A stretch of DNA of 64,000 nucleotides from contig JAIXWX010000034.1 of NCBI GenBank assembly GCA_027491075.1, forward strand, positions 335,045 through 399,044. Reading direction: 5' to 3'. Origin of the DNA: Flavobacteriales bacterium. Its GTDB lineage: Bacteria; Bacteroidota; Bacteroidia; Flavobacteriales_D; Sanyastnellaceae. This document shows, one piece after another, positions 51,672-62,593 of the stretch. Under the pieces are notes generated by a model. It saw nothing but the letters and a program-made list of their open reading frames with translations. It did no database searches and was not told where the DNA came from. Both the position numbers and the translations under genes were made by a program. Position 1 is the first letter of the stretch. Each line of letters opens with the position of its first letter.

Positions 51672-52046
51672 TTAGTCCCAGTTAAGGGCTCCTCTTTTAA
51701 TAATATAAATCAAGCCTACTATCATTAATCCCATAAAGGTGAACATCTCCAATAACCCGAATAATCCAAGATCCTTGAAGATAACCGCCCATGGATACAT
51801 GAAAATAACTTCAACGTCGAAAAGCACAAATAGAATGGCCACCAAAAAATATTTAATGCTAAAAGGACTCCTTGCGTTGCCTTGAGATTCAATACCACAC
51901 TCGAAGGCTTCTGACTTTATTTTGGTTTTACGCTTTGGACCAAGCCAGTGGGTTAGTACCATAGTAGTAACTACGAAACCTAAAGCCACAAAAGCCATCA
52001 CCAGTACTGGTAAGTAGTCCTGAAGGTGAGATAAATCGTTTTGCAT
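51672..52046 (-). CDS. nuoA: NADH-quinone oxidoreductase subunit A
   Basis: A 124-residue subunit with three helices. The conserved loop 'KSEAFECGIES' and the second-helix acidic residues in 'LFDVEVIFMYPWA' are present. It begins the 14-gene operon. A good promoter lies in the 49 bases upstream. Confidence 0.95.
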   Translation of the reverse strand: MQNDLSHLQDYLPVLVMAFVALGFVVTTMVLTHWLGPKRKTKIKSEAFECGIESQGNARSPFSIKYFLVAILFVLFDVEVIFMYPWAVIFKDLGLFGLLEMFTFMGLMIVGLIYIIKRGALNWD

Positions 52047-52062
52047 TTTTAAATTATTCGGT

Positions 52063-52092
52063 CAAAATTAATTGCTACTTGCTCTATCAAAA
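52063..52092 (-). promoter_or_regulatory. Promoter of the nuo operon
   Basis: On the minus strand TTTTG (-33) and TAATTTTG (-7, exact TAnnTTTG) are 17 bases apart, and the -7 box ends 16 bases before the nuoA ATG. It lies wholly between sucB and nuoA, so complex I can be made independently of the dehydrogenase genes. Confidence 0.68.
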
Positions 52093-52095
52093 CTA

Positions 52096-53343
52096 TTATA
52101 AACCTAAAAGTATCTCCTCGGCGGTTTTACCACCAAAAATGAGTCTCTCAGGATGTTCTAGCATGTCTTTTACTTTTACCAAAAAGCTAACGCTTTCCTT
52201 GCCATCAATGATGCGATGGTCATAGCTGAGAGCCAAATACATGATTGGACGAATTACAATTTGTCCATTTTCTACTACGGCTCTTTCAACAATATTGTGC
52301 ATTCCCAAAATGGCGCTCTGTGGAGGATTAATAATCGGTGTAGACAACATGCTTCCAAACACTCCTCCATTGGTAATAGTGAATGTACCACCTTGCATGT
52401 CATCTAACGTGATTTTTCCATCTCTCGCCTTTTTAGCCATGTCTCCAATGCTCTTTTCTATCTGAGCCAATGACATGGTTTCTGCATTGCGAATGACTGG
52501 TACCATCAATCCTTTTGGAGTTGAAACAGCTACACCAATATCACAATAGTCATGAAAGACAATTTCATTGCCATCAATTTGTGCGTTTACTGCGGGGAAA
52601 TGGTGAAGAGCTTCGCATACGGCTTTGGTGAAGAACGACATGAATCCGAGACCCACTTGGTGCTTTTCTTTAAAAACATCCTTGTATCTCGCACGTAAAT
52701 CCATGATGGGTTTCATGTTCACCTCATTGAAGGTAGTGAGCATGGCGGTGGTATTCTTTACAGAAACCAAGCGCTCTGCCACTTTCTTTCTCAGCATGGT
52801 CATTTTTTCACGGTGAACTTCACGGGTTCCGCCCCATTGTTCTATTGAACTCGTATCAATTCCTCCAGCAATTGCAGAAAGTACATCTCCTTTGGTAATG
52901 CGACCTCCAACTCCCGTAGCTTTTACTTGAGAAGCTTGAAGGTTATTTTCTGCCATCAATTTTGCAGCGGCAGGTGAGGGGTGACCAGCTGCATTGCCGC
53001 TTGCCGGTGTGGGCTCACTCACTGGAGCTTTTGATGGTGTTTCTTTGGAAACAACTGGGGTCGATGGAAGAGGATTCGGAGCTGCTGTACCCACAGGCTT
53101 CGCAGCATCAGTATCTATCAGACACACTACATCACCAACGGCCACGGTATCACCCGCTGAAGCCTTGAGGGTAATTGATCCAGCAGCCTCGGCCGCTAGC
53201 TCTAAAGTGGCCTTATCGGAGTCAATTTCCGCAATGACTTGGCCATTGCTCACATAATCTCCGTCTTTGACCAACCAGTTCGCTATTTGAACTTCACTGA
53301 TGGACTCCCCCGGACTGGGGACCTTCATTTCTATTTTAGGCAT
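52096..53343 (-). CDS. sucB: 2-oxoglutarate dehydrogenase E2 (dihydrolipoamide succinyltransferase)
   Basis: A 415-residue E2. The N-terminal lipoyl domain has Lys44 in 'DSDKATLE', a Pro/Ala/Thr-rich linker covers about 82-118, and an E3/E1-binding domain lies at about 121-158 ('[12 protein letters not shown]', 'GGRITKGDV'). The catalytic domain has His376 and Asp380 in 'YDHRIIDG'. It passes the succinyl group to CoA in the TCA cycle. It follows sucA by 120 bases and has a possible promoter of its own. The E3 gene (lpd) is not in the window. Confidence 0.95.
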   Translation of the reverse strand: MPKIEMKVPSPGESISEVQIANWLVKDGDYVSNGQVIAEIDSDKATLELAAEAAGSITLKASAGDTVAVGDVVCLIDTDAAKPVGTAAPNPLPSTPVVSKETPSKAPVSEPTPASGNAAGHPSPAAAKLMAENNLQASQVKATGVGGRITKGDVLSAIAGGIDTSSIEQWGGTREVHREKMTMLRKKVAERLVSVKNTTAMLTTFNEVNMKPIMDLRARYKDVFKEKHQVGLGFMSFFTKAVCEALHHFPAVNAQIDGNEIVFHDYCDIGVAVSTPKGLMVPVIRNAETMSLAQIEKSIGDMAKKARDGKITLDDMQGGTFTITNGGVFGSMLSTPIINPPQSAILGMHNIVERAVVENGQIVIRPIMYLALSYDHRIIDGKESVSFLVKVKDMLEHPERLIFGGKTAEEILLGL

Positions 53344-53369
53344 AGAAGCTCACTGTTTAAAATGTCGCG

Positions 53370-53401
53370 CAAATCTGCATCGAATTTCTTTGGAAACCCA
53401 A
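53370..53401 (-). promoter_or_regulatory. Possible promoter of sucB
   Basis: TTG and CAGATTTG (one mismatch to TAnnTTTG) are 21 bases apart on the minus strand in the 120-base sucA-sucB gap, with a 26-base leader. Read-through from sucA is equally possible. Confidence 0.35.
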
Positions 53402-53463
53402 TGTTTTTAAAAGGATTTCATGTTTTTAATAAACATTAATGCATGGTTAAAGTTGAAGATGCC

Positions 53464-56214
53464 TTATGCCTTCGCTACAACCTTTGAATGACTCAAGAGC
53501 CTGTTCAGCATATCTAAGTGGCGCTTCTCATGCACTTTGGGCGAACCTGCCGCCGGAGATGCACTGGCCTTTGGGGCGATAACCTCAAGGTCGTATGATC
53601 TCATCATGCGCATGATATAGGACCATGCTCCCATATTTTCAGGCTCTTCCTGTACCCACAATAATTTACAATTCTTGGGATAGCTTGAGATGATACGATC
53701 GATGGCATTTTGTGGCAAAGGATACAATTGTTCAAGTCTGACAATTGCCACATTTTCTCCAACCGATTGCTTTTCTTTTTGCTCCAGAATATCATAATAA
53801 ACTTTTCCACTGCAAAAAGCAATGGTGTCTACTTCCTTCTTGACGACGTTAACATCATCCAAAACTTCTTGGAATGAACCTTTTGCCAATTCTTGAATGC
53901 TGCTGACGGCCTTTGGATATCGAAGAAGTTTCTTCGGGGTAAATACAATCAACGGCTTTCGGAATGAGCGCACTACCTGTCTTCTTAATAAATGAAAGAA
54001 ATTAGCAGGAGTAGTGGCGTTGCAAACTTGAATGTTGTTCTCGGCACAAAGTTGAAGAAAACGCTCTAAGCGCGCACTGCTGTGCTCGGAGCCCTGCCCT
54101 TCGTATCCATGTGGCAAAAACATGGTCAATCCATTCATCGTTCCCCACTTGTCTTCCGCTGCACTGATGAATTGATCTATAATGATTTGTGCGCCATTAT
54201 TGAAGTCTCCAAATTGAGCTTCCCAAATGGTGAGCCCTTGAGGCGTTCCAAATGCGTATCCATAATCAAAGCCAAGAACCCCGTACTCGCTTAATAGACT
54301 ATTGAAAACGCTGAGTTTGGCCTGCTTCTCCGAGAGTGAATTAAGAGGAATAAACTCTTTCTCCTGATCTTCGTCTGTTTTTACAACGGCGTGTCTGTGG
54401 GAGAATGTTCCTCTTTCGACATCTTGACCGCTAATTCTTACCGGATGTCCTTCTTCTAGAAGACTGGCATATGCCAAAAGCTCTCCCATGGCCCAATCCA
54501 ACTTGTCGGCCTCGATCATATTCAAACGATCTTCGAAAACTTTCTCCGTCTTTCTAAAGAACTTTTCTCCGCTGGGAAGTGTATTCATCTTTTTCCCTAA
54601 GGAGATCAACTTCTCCTTTTTTACGCCTGTATCTGGTGATGATTCGAAATCCTTATCCTCGGCTTTCTTGATATTTTTCCAGGTTTCCTCTAAGAAGTGT
54701 TTTACTTCAGTACTTGCAGACTGCTGAGACTTGCGATAGCACTCTTCGAGATGTGCCTCAAAGTCTTGTTTTACTTTTTCTGCATGTTGCGCATCAATAG
54801 TACCCTCCGCGATAAGCTTTTCTTGATAAATCTCTCTTAAATTGGGATGAGTTGCAATGAGCTTGTAAAGACTCGGCTGCGTAAACTTGGGCTCATCCCC
54901 TTCATTGTGGCCATACTTTCGGTATCCTAAGAGGTCAATGAACACGTCCATCTTATAACGTTGTCTGTATTCCAAAGCGATATCCATTACACGGATCACG
55001 GCTTCAATGTCGTCAGCATTTACGTGAAAGATGGGACAGAGGGTGGTTTTTGCCACGTCTGTGCAATAAATCGATGTTCGGCCATCCAAGTAATTGGTTG
55101 TAAAGCCAACTTGGTTGTTGGTAACAATATGAATGGTTCCTCCTGTGCTATATCCATCAAGACCGGCCATTTGAACGACTTCGTAAACGATACCCTGGCC
55201 TGCTACTGCAGCGTCTCCATGAACTAAAATCGGAACAATGGTAGTCGCATCTTTTAAGTAATGATCGATTTTAGCTCGGCTGAGTCCTTGCACCACAGGA
55301 TTGACTGCTTCTAAGTGTGAAGGGTTTGGACACAAAGTCACGTGGACATGATGACCATTAACGGATATGTCTCTGCTATATCCCAAGTGATATTTCACGT
55401 CGCCGTCAAAATTCTCGTCGGTATAAGCCACTCCTTCAAACTCTTGAAAAACCAACTCCTGAGGTTTGCCCAATATGTTGGTCAATACATTAAGCCTTCC
55501 TCTGTGAGCCATTCCTACTACAAATTCTCTTACTCCTTTGTCTGCGCCTTTTCTCACCAAGTAGTCCATGGCAGGAACCAACGCCTCAACACCTTCTGCT
55601 GAAAATCGCTTTTGTCCTACAAATTTTTTGTGGATGTATTGCTCAAACAACGAAGCGCGACTCGACATTTCGAAAATCGCCTTTTTTTCTTCTTTAGAGA
55701 ACTCGGGTTTCTTTACCGCTTCAACGCGCTCGCGCAACCAGCTCACTCGCTCTGGATCCCGAATATATTGATATTCAACTCCTATACTTTGACAATAGCT
55801 ATCTTCTAAGTGCTTGATAATGTCTTTCAATTTGGCATCTCCAAGTCCGACCTCTGAACCCGCATGAAATACTACTTCTAGATCGGCTGCATTCAGCCCA
55901 AAATTTTCGATGGAAAGGGTAGGAGAGTACTTCCTTCTTTCTCTAACGGGATTGGTTTTGGTAAAAAGATGACCCCTCTGGCGGTAAGCATTGATGAGAT
56001 TGATCACCTTGAATTCCTTTTGTACGGCTTCCGCTCCGGCACCAGAAAAAGAATCGCTTCCTGGCAGCGCTGGATAATCAGATCTTTGAAAATCAAAACC
56101 TTCGAAGAATCTCCTCCAAGAGATGTCCACAGATTCGGGGTTTTGTTTGTACTGTTGATAGAGGTGTTCTATCGCTACGGTATCGGTATTGCTGAGATAT
56201 GAAAAGGAATCCAT
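53464..56214 (-). CDS. sucA: 2-oxoglutarate dehydrogenase E1 component
   Basis: A 916-residue thiamine-diphosphate enzyme. An N-terminal E2-binding segment (about 4-40) is followed by 'MAHRGRLNVL' (235-244), the TPP motif 'GDAAVAGQG' (333-341) and 'NNQVGFTT' (366-373). The transketolase-like C-terminal half carries 'LPHGYEGQGSEHSS'. It decarboxylates 2-oxoglutarate and succinylates the lipoyl group of SucB. Length matches the family (~930). A good -7 box lies upstream. Confidence 0.96.
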   Translation of the reverse strand: MDSFSYLSNTDTVAIEHLYQQYKQNPESVDISWRRFFEGFDFQRSDYPALPGSDSFSGAGAEAVQKEFKVINLINAYRQRGHLFTKTNPVRERRKYSPTLSIENFGLNAADLEVVFHAGSEVGLGDAKLKDIIKHLEDSYCQSIGVEYQYIRDPERVSWLRERVEAVKKPEFSKEEKKAIFEMSSRASLFEQYIHKKFVGQKRFSAEGVEALVPAMDYLVRKGADKGVREFVVGMAHRGRLNVLTNILGKPQELVFQEFEGVAYTDENFDGDVKYHLGYSRDISVNGHHVHVTLCPNPSHLEAVNPVVQGLSRAKIDHYLKDATTIVPILVHGDAAVAGQGIVYEVVQMAGLDGYSTGGTIHIVTNNQVGFTTNYLDGRTSIYCTDVAKTTLCPIFHVNADDIEAVIRVMDIALEYRQRYKMDVFIDLLGYRKYGHNEGDEPKFTQPSLYKLIATHPNLREIYQEKLIAEGTIDAQHAEKVKQDFEAHLEECYRKSQQSASTEVKHFLEETWKNIKKAEDKDFESSPDTGVKKEKLISLGKKMNTLPSGEKFFRKTEKVFEDRLNMIEADKLDWAMGELLAYASLLEEGHPVRISGQDVERGTFSHRHAVVKTDEDQEKEFIPLNSLSEKQAKLSVFNSLLSEYGVLGFDYGYAFGTPQGLTIWEAQFGDFNNGAQIIIDQFISAAEDKWGTMNGLTMFLPHGYEGQGSEHSSARLERFLQLCAENNIQVCNATTPANFFHLLRRQVVRSFRKPLIVFTPKKLLRYPKAVSSIQELAKGSFQEVLDDVNVVKKEVDTIAFCSGKVYYDILEQKEKQSVGENVAIVRLEQLYPLPQNAIDRIISSYPKNCKLLWVQEEPENMGAWSYIMRMMRSYDLEVIAPKASASPAAGSPKVHEKRHLDMLNRLLSHSKVVAKA

Positions 56215-56236
56215 AATCGCTTATTGATGTGAGGTA

Positions 56237-56267
56237 CAAAGTTAGTTAACCATGGTGCTTTATGAAA
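56237..56267 (-). promoter_or_regulatory. Promoter of sucA
   Basis: On the minus strand TAACTTTG (exact -7 box) ends 22 bases before the ATG, with TTTC 19 bases upstream at the -33 position. It lies mostly in the 45-base gap and its -33 element touches the end of the preceding gene. Confidence 0.52.
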
Positions 56268-56625
56268 GTGTTTTCCGCAACCACACTTTTTGGGCCTCCC
56301 GTTTTAAGATTATTTGGGCCAACTTAATTTCTTCTGTTTCGCCATTGTCTTCTGCTAGCTTTCTTCGCGTGCTTGCTTCTGGAAGATCGACAGAATACAG
56401 TATTCTTCCTAGCATTGAGGGGTAGGATTGAAGCAAGTGTCGAACTCTATTCAAGACATATTGCTCTAAGGCCGAAGCGTGGGAGTAATGGTGTTCATCA
56501 TTGATTTCTTCTGGAAAGGGAATGCAAGAGAAGTCTTTCTTTGTTTGAAAATAAATGGATTTGAAGAAATCTTTAAAATCCCTTTCGGGCAACTGATCTG
56601 GTATGATGGAAATTTCGTCGGGCAT
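56260..56625 (-). CDS. Hypothetical protein of 121 residues
   Basis: I do not recognise this protein. It is helical, mixed-charge and soluble, with no Cys ligand motif, signal or membrane segment. The C terminus 'IKLAQIILKREAQKVWLRKTL' is amphipathic and basic, and the middle 'LRHLLQSYPSMLG'-like segment (read as 'VRHLLQSYPSMLG') looks like a helix. It starts 2 bases after the polyprenyl synthase gene stop, so the two are co-transcribed. It is probably a real gene from packing and absence of a better frame. Confidence 0.7.
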   Translation of the reverse strand: MPDEISIIPDQLPERDFKDFFKSIYFQTKKDFSCIPFPEEINDEHHYSHASALEQYVLNRVRHLLQSYPSMLGRILYSVDLPEASTRRKLAEDNGETEEIKLAQIILKREAQKVWLRKTLS

Positions 56626-56627
56626 GT

Positions 56628-57602
56628 TTAGTGTTGCCTTACGAGCATTTGCTCAGCAAGTTGCAGAAGACTTGCTTTTCTTTCTTCGAAAACAGGAAGT
56701 TTTTTTAATTCGTAAATCGCCGCGGAGTGATAACGATTCACTTGCTCAAGTAAATCTTCGTCTACTTTTAACTTCTTGAAGATTGCAGAAATGGCTCTTA
56801 CTTTTTCTGTAGGATCTTTTGGCTTTTTTCCCAACCAATACTGAAGAACATCTTTGTCGTCACCTTCTGCTCTTTCTAGTGCTTTTATCAATAAAAATGT
56901 TTTTTTATCCGCGATAATGTCGCCCGCTTTTTGTTTCCCTACTTTGCTTTCATCGCCGAAAACATCTAAGTAATCATCCAATAACTGAAAGGCGATGCCC
57001 AAGTTTTCTCCAAAATGATACATGTGCTTTTGCGACGTCTTGTCTGCACCCCCAATGATGGCTCCGATTTGCATCGCACCAGCCAATAACACAGAGGTCT
57101 TGAGTCGAATCATTTCTAAATATTCTTCAATAGAAACGTTACTCCTCTTCTCAAAGTCCATATCGTGCTGTTGGCCTTCACATACTTCTAAAGCAGTTTT
57201 ATTGAAGACTTCCAGAATGGGAAGAAAAATCTCTGGTTTTGTATCTGCCAATAGTTGATACGCCTGGATCATCATCGCGTCGCCACTGAGAATGGCTACA
57301 TTGGAATTCCATTTTATATGAACCGTTGGCTTGCCTCTGCGCAATGGGGCCTCATCCATGATGTCGTCGTGCATGAGGGTGAAGTTGTGAAACACTTCAA
57401 TTGCAACTGCGGGTGAAATAGAATATGATAAATCATCTGAAAAAAGCTGCGATGACATCACAGATAGCGCTGGACGCAATCTTTTTCCGCCTAAAGAAAG
57501 AATATATCCAATGGGTTCGTAAATGTTTTTCCTACCGTTCTTCTTTATATAAAGATCGATACGATCATTGACGAGCTGCTGTATTTCTTCAAGCGTCTGC
57601 AT
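56628..57602 (-). CDS. Polyprenyl diphosphate synthase
   Basis: A 324-residue trans-prenyltransferase. The first aspartate-rich motif is Asp79-Asp80-x2-Asp83 ('LMHDDIMDEA') and the second is Asp209-Asp210-x2-Asp213 ('LLDDYLDVFGD'). 'LGGKRLRPAL' binds diphosphate. It condenses isopentenyl diphosphate units. The product may be a quinone side chain (menaquinone) or a shorter diphosphate; the residues before the first motif (Phe71, His72, Phe74) do not settle chain length. It is 3 bases after rfbA. Confidence 0.92.
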   Translation of the reverse strand: MQTLEEIQQLVNDRIDLYIKKNGRKNIYEPIGYILSLGGKRLRPALSVMSSQLFSDDLSYSISPAVAIEVFHNFTLMHDDIMDEAPLRRGKPTVHIKWNSNVAILSGDAMMIQAYQLLADTKPEIFLPILEVFNKTALEVCEGQQHDMDFEKRSNVSIEEYLEMIRLKTSVLLAGAMQIGAIIGGADKTSQKHMYHFGENLGIAFQLLDDYLDVFGDESKVGKQKAGDIIADKKTFLLIKALERAEGDDKDVLQYWLGKKPKDPTEKVRAISAIFKKLKVDEDLLEQVNRYHSAAIYELKKLPVFEERKASLLQLAEQMLVRQH

Positions 57603-57605
57603 AAT

Positions 57606-58475
57606 TTATTTACCTGCTTTCAATTGATCTAGTAAGTATTGGCCATACCCACTATTAATCAAAGGAACAGCCGCGTTGTGCAATTGTTCGTCGGTGATGA
57701 ACCCCATCTTCCATGCTATTTCTTCAATGCAACCTATTTTCAACCCTTGCCGCTCTTCAATCACCTGGACGTACTGACCGGCCTGCATTAATGAGGTAAA
57801 TGTTCCTGTATCCAACCAAGCAGTTCCTCTATCCATGCGTTGAACATGGAGTTTTCCGCGCTTGAGATATTCTTTATTGACGTCAGTTATTTCATATTCT
57901 CCTCGTGCGCTGGGCTGAAGGTTCTTCGCTATTTGTACCACTTCATTGTCATAGAAATACAAACCGGGAACAGCATAATTGGACTTTGGTGCTTTGGGCT
58001 TCTCTTCAATAGATACGGCGCGATACTCTTTATCGAACTCCACTACACCATAACGATGGGGGTCGTTCACGTGATAAGCATATACCAGACCGCCATCGAT
58101 TTCTACGTTTTGACGAAGAATTTTTCCGAAAGCATTGCCATAAAAAATATTGTCTCCAAGTACCAATGCAACTTTATCTTTTCCAATAAACTCCTCACCA
58201 ATCACAAAGGCTTGTGCTAAGCCATTTGGCACTTCCTGAACCTTATAGGAAAAGGTACATCCTATTCGACTTCCATCACCCAACAATTTCTCAAATCCCG
58301 GCAAATCATGCGGAGTGGAGATAATTAGTATTTCTCTGATTCCCGCAAGCATCAAGGTACTCAATGGATAATAAATCATAGGCTTATCATACACCGGCAT
58401 CAATTGCTTGCTTACAGCGAGCGTTAATGGATAAAGTCGTGTACCTGAACCTCCAGCTAAAATGATTCCTTTCAT
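57606..58475 (-). CDS. rfbA: Glucose-1-phosphate thymidylyltransferase
   Basis: A 289-residue nucleotidyltransferase making dTDP-glucose, the first step toward dTDP-rhamnose and other deoxysugars. '[12 protein letters not shown]' (7-18) binds the nucleotide, '[19 protein letters not shown]' and 'LGDNIFYG' follow, and the length fits RmlA. RfbB/C/D are not nearby. dTDP-sugars could feed the glycan cluster 35 kb away, including FdtA-like chemistry. It overlaps the transporter gene by four bases (ATGA). Confidence 0.93.
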   Translation of the reverse strand: MKGIILAGGSGTRLYPLTLAVSKQLMPVYDKPMIYYPLSTLMLAGIREILIISTPHDLPGFEKLLGDGSRIGCTFSYKVQEVPNGLAQAFVIGEEFIGKDKVALVLGDNIFYGNAFGKILRQNVEIDGGLVYAYHVNDPHRYGVVEFDKEYRAVSIEEKPKAPKSNYAVPGLYFYDNEVVQIAKNLQPSARGEYEITDVNKEYLKRGKLHVQRMDRGTAWLDTGTFTSLMQAGQYVQVIEERQGLKIGCIEEIAWKMGFITDEQLHNAAVPLINSGYGQYLLDQLKAGK

Positions 58476-60913
58476 TGCTCGTCAAGTTTTACTGTCCAAT
58501 CATCGTAATACAAATCGTCTTCCTCATCCATGATTTGGAAGAAGGGCTCTTGAAATGCCTTTGTAGTAATGCTTCTTTGAAAACTAAGAAGCAATGCTGG
58601 TAAAACAATCAAATTCGTGAACATCGCCACTAACAATGTCACTGCTGTTAACACTCCTAAGGCTCTGGTTCCCTCAAACTCAGAAGCGGCAAAACAGCCA
58701 AAGCCGAATAGAAGTACCAATGAAGTGTAGACCATGCTGGCTCCTGTCTCCCGTATGGCAAGCAAGGCACTCTCTTTAATTTTCCAATTATGAAATTTCA
58801 ACTCCTGGCGATATTTTGCCAGATAGTGTATGGTATTGTCCACTGTGATTCCAAGTGCAATGCTAAACACAAGAATGGTACTAGGCTTCAATGGAATATT
58901 CAAAAAACCCATGATTCCCGCGGTCATGATTTGTGGAATGATGTTCGGAACAAAGGATATCACCACCATTCTGGCACTCCAAAACATAATCGCCATCAAG
59001 AAAGAAATAATTGCGATACCGTAAAGTAGGCTGCTAAACAAATCTCCAACCAAGTAATTGGTGCCTTCTAAGAAAATAATGCTGGTTCCTGTAAGCGTAA
59101 CATTGTACTTATCTGGGGGGAAAATACTGTCTATCTTGGGTTTGATATCGGACATCAAACGATCCATTTCTTTGGTGCCGATATCTGCCACCTGCGTGGT
59201 AATTCGCGTCATTGCTTTGGTACTATCCAAAAACGCTTTTTCCATCCCCTTCGATTTATAGTCGTTTTGAAGATAAGGCCCTATAAAACTTTGCTCGTTT
59301 CTAGTAATGAGGGTGTAGTACTCTGGATCTCCTTCATAAAAGGCCTGCTTGATAAACTTACTGGCGTCAACTATGGACAGTGATTTGGAGAAGGGCTGGA
59401 TGGTGGTATCTCCAATGTCCAAGCGATAATCACTCAACAATTGTTGAACTTCTTCGATACGCGCCAAATTTTTATCCTTAGTAATCTGCCCTTTTTTCTG
59501 ACCATCTATCATGATCTCAAAAGGCATTACTCCATGAAAATTCGACTCAAACCACTTCAGGTCTGTTATAACACGATCGTCATCGGGTAGATCGTCGACA
59601 ATGTTACCTGTAGTATGCACCAGGCTTATACCCAATCCTCCTAACAATACCAGAGCAAACGTAACAATGTATATGGTTTTGCGCTTATAAGTAACCAAAC
59701 GAACCAGCGCATCCAGCGCCTTTTCAAGCCATTTTGACTCGAGGTGCCCTAAATGCTTTTCTGTTGGGGGAGGAAGAAAACTATAGACAATAGGAAATAT
59801 CAAGAGGGATAAAAAGAATACGGCCATCGAATTAATGGTCGCAATCACTCCGAAATGCTTTAAAACGTCACTACTGGTGAAAATGAAGGTGGCAAATCCG
59901 ACTGCGGTAGTAGCATTGATCATGAATGCAGCCGCACCGGCCTTCTGTACTACTCTTGCTAATGCCCTGGTTTTATTGCCGTAGCGTTTGTATTCTTGGT
60001 GGTATTTGGTAACGAGATAAATACAATTCGGAACAGAAGTAACGATCATCAATGGCGGCATCAGACCCATCAACACCGTTATAGGATAGTCGAAAAGTGC
60101 GATGGTACCCATTGCCACCACTACTGCTACCACCACCACACTCATCACCACCGTCATCACTTTGATGCTTCTAAAGAATAGGTAGAGAAGCACCATGCAA
60201 ATCAATGCGGAAAGCAGGGTGAAGAATTTGAGCTCCGCTTTGATCTTGGTGGTCATTTCCGTCCTGATATAAGGCAAGCCAGAAAGATGAATTTCAATAC
60301 CTGTTTCTTTAGAAAAACGATCGGTGAGCGCTACCACTTGCTCAATGGCGTCACCTCTGTTCTCGCTATTGAACAACTCAATATTGACAAAAACCATCAT
60401 CAAACCTGCATCGGTGGAGTCGTTGAATAGCAATCCGTTGTAAAATGGGAGCGAATAAATGACGTTTTTAATACTATCTACTTCACCTTGAGAAGTAGGC
60501 AGGGTGGGCACTATTTGTTCAAATCGAAAACGCTGCTCTGTGGTATCCTTCAGCAATCGATAACAATGAGCGGTGGAGAAGATGGAGTCTACTGATTGAA
60601 ATTGCTGACCCCCAACGTTTACTTGAATAGCTTTTAGATCACTTCCAAGTTGCTTCCATTTCACAAAGTTTTCTAATTCCCAGATTTTCGGATCACGGTA
60701 TCCGATGACCATTACATTGCCATCTTCTGAAAATTGTTCAATAAATTTTGAGTATTCAATGTAAGTGCTGTCGTCCTTGGGAAGAATTCCAGCGAACTTA
60801 TAACTCATCCTTACAAACTGAGACTCATAGGCCATGAATGCCGTGAAGGCGATCATAATCAATCCCAGCGGAATTCGGTATCGTAGTATTAAGGCTCCTA
60901 TTTTACCCCACAT
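58472..60913 (-). CDS. RND/MMPL family transporter
   Basis: An 813-residue inner-membrane protein with two sterol-sensing/MMPL-type halves, each with a large periplasmic loop, and about 12 helices. '[23 protein letters not shown]' and '[25 protein letters not shown]' are the symmetric fourth-helix segments with the proton-relay Asp. MMPL proteins export lipids, hopanoids or similar hydrophobic compounds. The substrate here is not known. It is the first gene of an operon with rfbA and the polyprenyl synthase. Confidence 0.9.
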   Translation of the reverse strand: MWGKIGALILRYRIPLGLIMIAFTAFMAYESQFVRMSYKFAGILPKDDSTYIEYSKFIEQFSEDGNVMVIGYRDPKIWELENFVKWKQLGSDLKAIQVNVGGQQFQSVDSIFSTAHCYRLLKDTTEQRFRFEQIVPTLPTSQGEVDSIKNVIYSLPFYNGLLFNDSTDAGLMMVFVNIELFNSENRGDAIEQVVALTDRFSKETGIEIHLSGLPYIRTEMTTKIKAELKFFTLLSALICMVLLYLFFRSIKVMTVVMSVVVVAVVVAMGTIALFDYPITVLMGLMPPLMIVTSVPNCIYLVTKYHQEYKRYGNKTRALARVVQKAGAAAFMINATTAVGFATFIFTSSDVLKHFGVIATINSMAVFFLSLLIFPIVYSFLPPPTEKHLGHLESKWLEKALDALVRLVTYKRKTIYIVTFALVLLGGLGISLVHTTGNIVDDLPDDDRVITDLKWFESNFHGVMPFEIMIDGQKKGQITKDKNLARIEEVQQLLSDYRLDIGDTTIQPFSKSLSIVDASKFIKQAFYEGDPEYYTLITRNEQSFIGPYLQNDYKSKGMEKAFLDSTKAMTRITTQVADIGTKEMDRLMSDIKPKIDSIFPPDKYNVTLTGTSIIFLEGTNYLVGDLFSSLLYGIAIISFLMAIMFWSARMVVISFVPNIIPQIMTAGIMGFLNIPLKPSTILVFSIALGITVDNTIHYLAKYRQELKFHNWKIKESALLAIRETGASMVYTSLVLLFGFGCFAASEFEGTRALGVLTAVTLLVAMFTNLIVLPALLLSFQRSITTKAFQEPFFQIMDEEDDLYYDDWTVKLDEQ

Positions 60914-60971
60914 AGCATTTATTTCAGCTACAAATTAAAGTCATAAGATTGAAATTAGGGGAATTATTTGA

Positions 60972-62381
<1,410 letters not shown>

Positions 62382-62410
62382 ACTGCTCTTATAAATGTAA
62401 ATGCTTTAAG

Positions 62411-62443
62411 AACTGCCTCGTTTTTTCGGGGCAGTTTTTTTTT
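62411..62443 (+). terminator. Intrinsic terminator after gdhA
   Basis: A 10-base-pair stem (AACTGCCTCG with CGGGGCAGTT, one G-T pair) closes a six-T loop and is followed by a run of nine T. It lies 30 bases after the gdhA stop. This is the clearest intrinsic terminator in the window. Confidence 0.9.
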
Positions 62444-62455
62444 AATAAAAATTTA

Positions 62456-62507
62456 GGCTGCCGCTGAATGGAGGACACTCGCTGGCGCTCGCGGGGGCTT
62501 GTGATAG
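62456..62507. other. GC-rich intergenic patch
   Basis: Between the gdhA terminator and the next gene is a short GC-rich segment with a repeated CTCGC core (62478-62493, CTCGCTGGCGCTCGCG). The surroundings are AT-rich. It may be a dispersed repeat unit; only a genome search could tell. No ORF or hairpin with a poly-T tail is present. Confidence 0.35.
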
Positions 62508-62518
62508 TTGTTCATGAG

Positions 62519-62537
62519 ATAAAGTTATGAACTTTAT
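62519..62537. promoter_or_regulatory. Inverted repeat upstream of the tail-fibre-like gene
   Basis: ATAAAGTT-ATG-AACTTTAT is a perfect 8-base inverted repeat with a 3-base centre, 57 bases before the next ATG. It could be a binding site or an mRNA hairpin. No TAnnTTTG box is evident downstream of it. Confidence 0.35.
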
Positions 62538-62593
62538 GAAATCGGATCAGATAATTACTTAAATTCGAATATGTTAAACTAATAAATTACAAC

